From positions 1 through 64,000 of the forward strand of contig JBDTNQ010000007.1 in the NCBI GenBank assembly GCA_039933635.1: a DNA stretch of 64,000 nt, read 5' to 3'. The position numbers and the translations under genes are program-made. The notes beneath the pieces are model-generated. The model was not told the origin of the DNA. It made no database searches and saw only the letters and a program-made list of their open reading frames with translations. Shown here one piece after another: positions 58,297-64,000 of the stretch. This stretch comes from JBDTNQ01 sp039933635. GTDB lineage: Bacteria > Acidobacteriota > Vicinamibacteria > Vicinamibacterales > SCN-69-37. Position 1 is the first letter of the stretch; each line of letters starts with the position of its first letter.

Positions 58297-59534
58297 TCCT
58301 GGCGCAATCGTCGTTCGAAGAACCGTCGCTCCGCCGGATTTCTGGCGCGCGCCAGCGCTGCCGCAAAATGCGCGCGGGCGTCGACGACGTGGCCTCGACG
58401 CATTTCGAAGTCGCCAAGAGCCGCCGCGTGAAACGGGTAGCGATCGAAACGCCCCGCATCCGGAATGGCCCGCAGAGCTTCGACGCCGCGATCGGCGCCG
58501 TCGCGCTGGCCGATGGCAATCGCGCGATTGAGCGCGACCACCGGCGATGGCGCAATCGCCATCAACCGGTCGTAGAGGGAGACGATGGTGGACCAGTCGA
58601 CGTCGACCGGCGAGGATGCGCTTGCGTGCGCGGCGGCGATTGCGGCTTCGACGTGATACGCGGTCACGCGCGTGCCTGACGCCGATCGCTCGAGCAGCGC
58701 GAGCCCCTGCGCGACGAGGGCGCCATCCCATCGCGCGCGATCCTGTTGGAGGAGCGGGCTGAGCTCGCCGCCATCATCGATCCGTACCGGCAGGCGCGCG
58801 GCGTGCAGATACATCAGCGCGCCCAGCGCGAATGTTTCGGGCGTCGCGGCCGGCGGATGCTCGCAGAGCAACGCCGTGAGACGAATCGCGTCCTGACAGA
58901 GATCCACACGCACCGCTGACTCAGCGGATGCGCCGTGGTAGCCCTCGTTGAAGAGGAGATACAAGGCGCGTCGGACAGCCGACAAGCGGGAAGCGAACTC
59001 GGCGTCGTTCAGGTCGAACAGGCGACGGGATCCCGCCAGCACCTTCTTGCCGCGGGCAATCCGTTTCTCGATTGCCGGCCGGCCTGTCAGGAACGCCGCC
59101 GCGACCTCGCCCGCGCCGAACCCGCACAGGATGTTGAGGACGAGTGCCACCTGCGCCTCTTCGGGCAGGCGCGGGTGGCAGCACGAGAACATCATGCGCA
59201 GCTGCTCGTCCCGAATCGCGTGGAACGAAAAGGCCTCGTCGACGAACGAGCCCACGGCCGACTCCTGCGCGATCATCCGCGCCACCTCGGGCGCGAACGT
59301 GTGCGCCGTGCGCTGGCGCCGCAGCACGTCGAGCGCGCGGTTGCGCGCCGTCGCCATGAGCCATCCCGTCGGATTGTCCGGCACGCCGCGCGCCTTCCAC
59401 ACCTCGAGCGCCCGACAGAAGGCGTCCTGCACCACATCCTCGGCCAGCGTCAGGTTCTGGACGCCGAAGACGCGCGTCAATGCGGCCACCAGGCGGCCGG
59501 ACTCGCGCCGGAAGAGGTGGTCGTGCAGGTCCAC
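58293..59534 (-). CDS. ECF42-type sigma factor with C-terminal TPR-like extension (DUF6596)
   Basis: A 413-residue sigma factor, far longer than standard ECFs. Region 2 covers LTRVFGVQNLTLAEDVVQDAF and GWLMATARNRALDVLRR; region 4 is around ALVLNILCGFGAGEVAAAFL with AIEKRIARGKKVL. The 230-residue extension (LCQDAIRLTALLCEHPP, YDRLMAIAPSPVVALNRAIAI, and ARAHFAAALARARNPAER) is the helical tail typical of the ECF42/SigJ-like group. Those factors lack an anti-sigma gene and are linked to YciI/DGPF proteins, as here. The tail may regulate activity. It follows the RibD-like gene by two bases. Confidence 0.93.
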   Translation of the reverse strand: MDLHDHLFRRESGRLVAALTRVFGVQNLTLAEDVVQDAFCRALEVWKARGVPDNPTGWLMATARNRALDVLRRQRTAHTFAPEVARMIAQESAVGSFVDEAFSFHAIRDEQLRMMFSCCHPRLPEEAQVALVLNILCGFGAGEVAAAFLTGRPAIEKRIARGKKVLAGSRRLFDLNDAEFASRLSAVRRALYLLFNEGYHGASAESAVRVDLCQDAIRLTALLCEHPPAATPETFALGALMYLHAARLPVRIDDGGELSPLLQQDRARWDGALVAQGLALLERSASGTRVTAYHVEAAIAAAHASASSPVDVDWSTIVSLYDRLMAIAPSPVVALNRAIAIGQRDGADRGVEALRAIPDAGRFDRYPFHAAALGDFEMRRGHVVDARAHFAAALARARNPAERRFFERRLRQD

Positions 59535-59536
59535 GT

Positions 59537-60136
59537 TCAGTACTTCGGCGCGTACCGCAACATCACGACGCCCGACGGGTACGGTGTCGCCTCAATCAGC
59601 TTGAGCGGTCGGCTCTTTGCCATCCCGGCGACCATTTGCCGGCCGCGGCCCAGCACGATGGGACTCACGACGAATTGGTACTCGTCGATGAGGCCGTGCT
59701 CTGACAACTGCGAGACGATGCTTCCGCTGCCGAAGATGATCATGTCCTTGCCGTCCTCGTCCTTCAAGGCGCGAACGGTGTTCACATCGAGGATCGGCAC
59801 GACCCGCGTGCGCTTCCATGTCGGATGCTTCAGCGTCGTCGAGAAGACCACCTTCGCGTGTTCGTTGATCCAATCGGCGAAGCCGCGGGCCGCCTCGGAC
59901 GGATGATCCGGACTGTGTGGGTCCACCGGCTTGGGTGCGCCGGCCTCGGCCGGCCTCCACGCGCGTTCGAACATCTCGTACGTCTTCCGGCCGAACAACA
60001 TCGTGTCGACTGCCGGCATGCGCGACGCAGAGCCCTTGTGCACCTCCGGTTCCTGCGTCACCCAGCTCAGGTCGCCACCCGGCGCCTCGAAGTACCCGTC
60101 GGCCGACACCGCATTGAACATCGTGATGCGTCGCAT
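59537..60136 (-). CDS. Dihydrofolate reductase-like (RibD C-terminal) family protein
   Basis: A 199-residue cytoplasmic reductase-fold protein. The opening RRITMFNAVSADGYFEAPGG, then MLFGRKTYEMFERAW, VFSTTLKHPTWKRTRVV and IIFGSGSIVSQLSEHGLIDEYQF match the RibD-C/DHFR superfamily, which binds NADPH. Members beside ECF42-type sigma factors are uncharacterised. The ATG at 60136 has GGGAG about ten bases upstream. It lies between the YciI gene (12-base gap) and the sigma gene (2-base gap), so the three genes are almost certainly one operon. Confidence 0.93.
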   Translation of the reverse strand: MRRITMFNAVSADGYFEAPGGDLSWVTQEPEVHKGSASRMPAVDTMLFGRKTYEMFERAWRPAEAGAPKPVDPHSPDHPSEAARGFADWINEHAKVVFSTTLKHPTWKRTRVVPILDVNTVRALKDEDGKDMIIFGSGSIVSQLSEHGLIDEYQFVVSPIVLGRGRQMVAGMAKSRPLKLIEATPYPSGVVMLRYAPKY

Positions 60137-60148
60137 GCTCGTTCTCCC

Positions 60149-60532
60149 TTACTGACTGAGCGGCGCCCGCAATTCAGGCGCCGCCATGATCGGCCGAACC
60201 TCGACGACGCCGTCACCGGCGAGGATCGGACAGCTCAACGCGATCTGGACCGCCTCCTGTTCGTCCCGCGCGCGGATGACCAGGAAGCCGGCGACGACGT
60301 CCTTGGTCTCCGCGTAGGGACCATCCGTGATGATGGCCTTTGAGCGGGGACCGCGGACGACCTTGCCATTTCGCTCGAGCGGCTCACCGCGGCTCTTCAG
60401 ATGACCGCCCGCTTCGAGCCCGCGAATCCACGCCAGCCACATTTCCATACTGCGCTGCGCCTGCTCCGGAGTTCCCAGCGCAGCACGCTGGTCGGCGTCG
60501 TTGATACGAAACAGGAACACGAACTCGCTCAT
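60149..60532 (-). CDS. YciI/DGPF family protein
   Basis: A 127-residue protein of the YCII/DGPF superfamily. Typical positions are EFVFLFRINDADQRA, MWLAWIRGLEAGGHL, the DGPYAETKDVVAGFLVI loop after which the family is named (DGPF/DGPY), and CPILAGDGVVEVRPIM. The family's reaction is unknown; a dimeric alpha-beta barrel with a possible catalytic His-Asp is known from structure. The start at 60532 drops an upstream extension of 17 residues without coding look. It leads the ECF42-type operon. Confidence 0.93.
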   Translation of the reverse strand: MSEFVFLFRINDADQRAALGTPEQAQRSMEMWLAWIRGLEAGGHLKSRGEPLERNGKVVRGPRSKAIITDGPYAETKDVVAGFLVIRARDEQEAVQIALSCPILAGDGVVEVRPIMAAPELRAPLSQ

Positions 60533-60718
60533 GTGTGTCGTCCTCTCGTCTATTCGACGTTCGACGGTCTCGAGACCGGACATCTTGTTCAGGATTCACA
60601 GATCCGTTTCCGTCGTGCCAGGCGCCGCAGTGTCTCCCGGCCACCTGCACGCTCACCCCGCCGCGACTGAATCCTCCCGCTACGGTCTGAAAATTGCACG
60701 CTGCACCGCTCGGGTGCA

Positions 60719-61771
60719 ATGGTGAGCAGCTTCCGGTGCGGGCGATGCGCGGGGACGGTCGAGGCAGGTCAGGCAGGACCAGGCCAGGCCGTCGCCTGTT
60801 CACGCTGCGGCCACACAAACGTCTGTCCGGCGCCACGAACCAGCGCCGAACGCGCGATGCCCCTCCGGTCGGCCGGCCCGTCCCGCGCGATCTGGGCCGG
60901 CGTCGCCTGCCTGACGCTGATAACGGTGGGCTGGCTCGGCTGGGGACGTGCCGGGTCCGGGTTCGCCGGCGCGTCGGCCCGGACACCGACGCCGGCGGAA
61001 ACGCTGCAGCGGGAACTGCTCGAACACAATCTCGACAAGCCGGGCGATCCGGAACTCGACGCGCTCTATCAGGCCACTGTCGCGAGGCATTTTCCCGGCG
61101 CCATGCCGCCGATCCCCGTGTTGTGGGAGCCGCGACTCGCGCAGGTGGGACTGGTGGCGGCGGAGACGTTCACTCTGGAAGGCATGTTTGGTCACGAAGG
61201 CAAGCAGACCGTGATTCTGCTGAATCCGGATCTGCAACGCGATCAACGGGCGCTGGCGCGTGCGCTCTGCCATGAGATGGTTCACGCCTACCTCTACGTG
61301 ACCGGTGACAAGACCACGGACCACGGCCCGGCCTTCCAATTGGTACTGCAGCGGCTGTCTGTCGAGGGCGCGTTCGAGGGGATCATGGCGACCGACCAGG
61401 AGCGGGCCGCGTTGCGCGCGTGGATCGATGGCGAGTCCCCGCGGATTGAGGTCGCGCGACGCGACCTGGACCAGTTGGGCTCCAGCGTGGAGGCCGAGCG
61501 GGTGGCCATCGAGGGTGCGATTGCCGACGTCAACGCGCGCGGTCCTGCGTCTGCGACCGAAGCGGCGGCACTCAACGCGCGACGCGAGGCCTACAACCAG
61601 CTCGCCATCGACGCCAACGTGCGATCCGCGCGCCTGCAGGCGGACCGCGATCACTTCAATCGCGAGGTCGAACGCTACAACCTGATGCTGGTCTACCCTG
61701 CCGGCATCGACCAGCGCGCGGCAGTCTCCCCGCCGGCGACGACGAGTCCGGGTCGAACCCCAGGTCTGTAG
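60719..61771 (+). CDS. Membrane-anchored SprT-like zinc protein with N-terminal zinc ribbon
   Basis: A 350-residue protein of composite build. The N terminus has two CXXC pairs (CGRC near residue 7, CSRC near 27) forming a zinc-ribbon-like module. A transmembrane helix follows (AIWAGVACLTLITVGWLGW, about 57-75). A SprT-like metalloprotease domain has ALCHEMVHAYLYVTGD near 183 with the HExxH motif, then DHGPAFQLVLQRL giving a likely third ligand. The last 120 residues (RIEVARRDLDQLGSSVEAERV onward) form a long coiled coil, ending in a Ser/Thr/Pro tail. Target unknown. The ATG is at 60719. Confidence 0.85.
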   Translation: MVSSFRCGRCAGTVEAGQAGPGQAVACSRCGHTNVCPAPRTSAERAMPLRSAGPSRAIWAGVACLTLITVGWLGWGRAGSGFAGASARTPTPAETLQRELLEHNLDKPGDPELDALYQATVARHFPGAMPPIPVLWEPRLAQVGLVAAETFTLEGMFGHEGKQTVILLNPDLQRDQRALARALCHEMVHAYLYVTGDKTTDHGPAFQLVLQRLSVEGAFEGIMATDQERAALRAWIDGESPRIEVARRDLDQLGSSVEAERVAIEGAIADVNARGPASATEAAALNARREAYNQLAIDANVRSARLQADRDHFNREVERYNLMLVYPAGIDQRAAVSPPATTSPGRTPGL

Positions 61772-61781
61772 CGCGGCGTTC

Positions 61782-61807
61782 GACCGGCGACGACGCGTTC
61801 GCCGGTC
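61782..61807. terminator. Hairpin between convergent SprT-like and GT-C-like genes
   Basis: GACCGGCGA and TCGCCGGTC form a perfect 9-bp stem with an eight-base loop. It lies between the stop of the + strand gene at 61771 and the stop of the - strand gene, overlapping the latter by two bases. There is no T tract. Confidence 0.45.
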
Positions 61808-63194
61808 AGTGGACGACCGTTCGAACGTCGCGCTGACAAAGAGAGATCTGCACGACGCGCTCAAGATACTCCGGCGGGACGAGCGCCGCGACCTCGGCGT
61901 TGAGGACGACGCGCCCCTCCGCATCGCGTGCGCTCGAGAGCGCCGCCGCTTTGATGGCGCTGAACGGCTGCGACATCTGCAGCTGATCGGCCGTACCGCG
62001 ACGTGCGAAGTGCGTCGACCGTACGACCAGCGTCAGCGCGATGAGGGCGATGCCGATGTTCCTGACGGCGGAACCGATGCGCCTCGGTTCGGCCGCATGC
62101 CAGCGCTGGAGTAACTCAGCGATCAGCAGAGAAACGCCAGCCGCCGGCACGTACTCGTAGCGCGCGGCAATGCCCCACGTGAAGAAGAGCACCGGCAGCA
62201 GCGTGATGAGAATCCACACCACGAAGAAACGCATCCTCGGCGTGCCCAGCGCGAGCGTGGCCCCGAGCGCGGCGACGAGCACGATATCCTGCACGGGCCC
62301 GCGCACCCAGACGAGGATCGCGACCAGGTAGTCGAGCAGCTTCGGCCCGGCGTGCAGGCCGAAACGGTAGTGCCCTTCGGTGACGAGGTAGCTCCGCGTA
62401 TTCACGACGTACGCGAGGGCCAGGTATCCGATGACCAGGACAGCGAACGGCGCGTACCAGCGCAGACGGGCGCCGAGGGCTTCGGCCGTGAAGACGGGCC
62501 CGCGTGGCACGAGGATGACGTCCATCGCCACGAGCATCGCAATCAGCGTGGCCGAACTCTCATGCGTGAGCAGGCAGATGATGAACGCCGCGAGCGTAGC
62601 GACGTAGAACATCCGGCGGCGCCGCCGCAGGAACGCGGCAAACATCCACAACGCGAGGATGTACCAGAAGCCCGGCATCAGGTCTGTAATCGCGCCAATC
62701 CAGGCCACCGCCTCGACGGGACCGGACTGCACGGCAAACCACAGCGCGGCAAAATAGGCGAACGGGCGTGACATGCCGATCTCACGCGCCAGCAGGAACA
62801 CCAGGCCGCACGTCATGAGGTGAATCGCGACGCTGAGCCAGTGAAACGGCACGGGATCGCAGCCGAACGTGTGGAGTCCCCATCCGAAATACAGCTCGAT
62901 GACCGGACGATAGAAGTGGCTGTACCGGCTGAGGTCGAAGAAATGGCGCGGGTCGACCTCCCAGGACTGGCTCAGCCATGCGTAGTCATCGTTGAAGAAG
63001 AATGCCGTCGACGACGGGGAATAGATGGCGACCACAAGCCCGACGATGAGGGCGGTGCCGGCAAGCGGCAGAAGGACACGTGACAGGCGGCTCTCCACGC
63101 GACGTAACACTACAACAGGCTGCAGCCTGCGGGATGCGCCGGGCGGGCCCCGGCTCACGTCCCAAGCGGCGGGCCGAGACCGGCCGTCGTTCAA
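61806..63194 (-). CDS. Polytopic GT-C-like membrane protein
   Basis: A 462-residue integral membrane protein with about ten helices. The first large loop has FFFNDDYAWLSQSW near residue 67 with the acidic pair usual in GT-C glycosyltransferases, and YSHFYRPVIELYFGWGLH further on. Later helices include RYEYVPAAGVSLLIAELLQRW, as in TMTC/PMT-like proteins. The C-terminal periplasmic segment ends AALVPPEYLERVVQISLC. It probably transfers or flips a polyprenyl-linked sugar, by family analogy only. The ATG is at 63194 but a later start nearer the first helix is possible. Confidence 0.85.
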   Translation of the reverse strand: MNDGRSRPAAWDVSRGPPGASRRLQPVVVLRRVESRLSRVLLPLAGTALIVGLVVAIYSPSSTAFFFNDDYAWLSQSWEVDPRHFFDLSRYSHFYRPVIELYFGWGLHTFGCDPVPFHWLSVAIHLMTCGLVFLLAREIGMSRPFAYFAALWFAVQSGPVEAVAWIGAITDLMPGFWYILALWMFAAFLRRRRRMFYVATLAAFIICLLTHESSATLIAMLVAMDVILVPRGPVFTAEALGARLRWYAPFAVLVIGYLALAYVVNTRSYLVTEGHYRFGLHAGPKLLDYLVAILVWVRGPVQDIVLVAALGATLALGTPRMRFFVVWILITLLPVLFFTWGIAARYEYVPAAGVSLLIAELLQRWHAAEPRRIGSAVRNIGIALIALTLVVRSTHFARRGTADQLQMSQPFSAIKAAALSSARDAEGRVVLNAEVAALVPPEYLERVVQISLCQRDVRTVVH

Positions 63195-63283
63195 GGTTTC
63201 CGGCTATCCAGCCGATAGCAGTACCGGTGTGACGCTCTCTTCGCCACCAATCGGACGTGTGCCATCTGTGAGGACCTGCCGCC
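63195..63283. promoter_or_regulatory. Divergent gap before the GAF-HD gene
   Basis: This 89-bp gap separates two divergent genes. GAGGA about nine bases before the GTG at 63284 is a reasonable ribosome site. No other signal is evident. Confidence 0.35.
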
Positions 63284-64000
63284 GTGACACTTCCCGGTCC
63301 GGACCCACTCACCAGGGCTGACGCCTCCCCGCGGACGTTCGCGCCCAATACGCGACTGGAGCAGGTCGGCGAACTCGTCTCCGCGATCCAGCGGCTCTCA
63401 CTCGCACGCACGCTCGAAGACGTACAGGCGACCGTGCGCGTCGCGGCACGCCGTCTGACCGGCGCCGACGGCGCGACCTTCGTGCTCCGGGAGAACACCC
63501 AGTGCTTCTACGCCGACGAGGACGCGATTTCCCCGCTCTGGAAGGGACAACGGTTTCCCCTGCACCATTGCGTGAGCGGCTGGGTGATGACGCACCGCGA
63601 ACCGGTCGTCATCGAGGACATCTTCGCTGACCCGCGCGTGCCGGCCGATGCCTATCGACCGACGTTCGTGAAGAGCCTGGCGATGGTGCCCATCCGGACG
63701 GTCGATCCCGTGGGCGCCATCGGGACCTACTGGGCGACGCAGCGGCGTCCCATCCAGCATGAGATCGATCTGCTGCAGGCCCTGGCGGACTCAACCGCCG
63801 TCGCGCTGGAGAACATTCGCGCCTATCAGGAACTCGAAGAGGCGCGGCTCGAGACGTTGCAACGCCTCGCCCTCGCCGCCGAGTATCGCGACGATGCGAC
63901 GTATGCGCACACGGAACGCGTGGCGGTGTTGGCGCGGAGACTGGCCGAACAACTGGGCCTGCCTCCGGCCGAGGTCAGCCTGATCCACCAGGCCGCGCCG
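63284..64000 (+). CDS. GAF domain protein with C-terminal HD (HD-GYP-like) domain, partial
   Basis: The first 239 residues of a longer gene cut by the right edge. A GAF sensor domain covers about 25-185 (LARTLEDVQATVRVAARRLTGADGATFVL, quoted in part; HHCVSGWVMTHREPVVIEDIF; and SLAMVPIRT). A short helix then starts an HD domain: LAAEYRDDATYAHTERVAVLARRLAE resembles the HD-GYP c-di-GMP phosphodiesterase entry, whose metal-binding His-Asp follows beyond the window. If so, it degrades cyclic di-GMP in response to a ligand at the GAF site. The GTG start is supported by GAGGA upstream. Confidence 0.85.
   Translation, partial: MTLPGPDPLTRADASPRTFAPNTRLEQVGELVSAIQRLSLARTLEDVQATVRVAARRLTGADGATFVLRENTQCFYADEDAISPLWKGQRFPLHHCVSGWVMTHREPVVIEDIFADPRVPADAYRPTFVKSLAMVPIRTVDPVGAIGTYWATQRRPIQHEIDLLQALADSTAVALENIRAYQELEEARLETLQRLALAAEYRDDATYAHTERVAVLARRLAEQLGLPPAEVSLIHQAAP

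Overview
The window is GC-rich, densely coded bacterial chromosome, with mostly short intergenic gaps and many ATGA/GTGA stop-start overlaps. Several lineage markers point to an Acidobacteriota genome, most likely a Vicinamibacteria-type one: an Oar-like TonB receptor with an N-terminal carboxypeptidase-regulatory-like domain, a VWFA-related secreted protein, a DUF5117/DUF4953-type zinc protease, an ECF sigma factor coupled to a Ser/Thr kinase, and PQQ-type propeller plus c-type cytochrome pairs. This assignment is inferred from gene content, not from a marker phylogeny. No prophage, IS element, CRISPR array or rRNA is visible. One tRNA-Pro(UGG) is present.

Layout. 1-2.6 kb: RND efflux pump (cut by the left edge) and its adaptor. 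2.9-4.9 kb: ECF sigma factor and membrane Ser/Thr kinase. 5-11.3 kb: a secreted hypothetical protein, then a run of CDP-alcohol phosphatidyltransferase, GtrA, MFS exporter, cell-wall amidase, GerMN protein and RNase PH. 11.3-15.6 kb: outer-membrane barrel, a decayed VapC toxin, a large metzincin-like protease and RdgB. 15.6-25.8 kb: TolB-like propeller, a giant protein that may be a PPi-type PEP carboxykinase, histidine phosphatase, CBM9-like protein, YjbQ-like protein, DUF4956 plus VTC pair, VWA protein. 25.9-32.6 kb: PQQ-like propeller and cytochrome, GT39, cytochrome-HhH fusion, sugar isomerase, YVTN propeller. 32.6-35.8 kb: short tandem repeat, tRNA-Pro, small basic protein, SecA2-like ATPase with a small secreted neighbour. 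36-40.5 kb: broken SdpR/SdpI locus, ThuA, CBM9, broken methyltransferase, alkaline phosphatase. 40.7-48.9 kb: TonB receptor, PHP hydrolase, PLC-like protein, PrsW-like protein and zinc peptidase.

48.9-58.3 kb is the most striking part. It encodes a winged-helix/FHA regulator, divergent from a tightly overlapping run of FHA protein, 31-residue membrane peptide, PP2C phosphatase with a beta-helix-like tail, Ser/Thr kinase with a repeat-rich extracytoplasmic tail, a natural RodA/FtsW-transpeptidase fusion and a second FHA protein. It recalls the actinobacterial fhaA-fhaB-pstP-rodA-pbpA-pknAB operon, rebuilt with different architectures, and is the best candidate for an undescribed system: phospho-control of a fused peptidoglycan polymerase/crosslinker.

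58.3-64 kb: an ECF42-type sigma factor with RibD-like and YciI partners, a membrane-anchored SprT-like protein, a GT-C-like membrane protein, and a GAF-HD protein cut by the right edge. Three loci (VapC, SdpR, methyltransferase) are frameshifted or truncated relics, so gene decay is scattered through an otherwise orderly chromosome.
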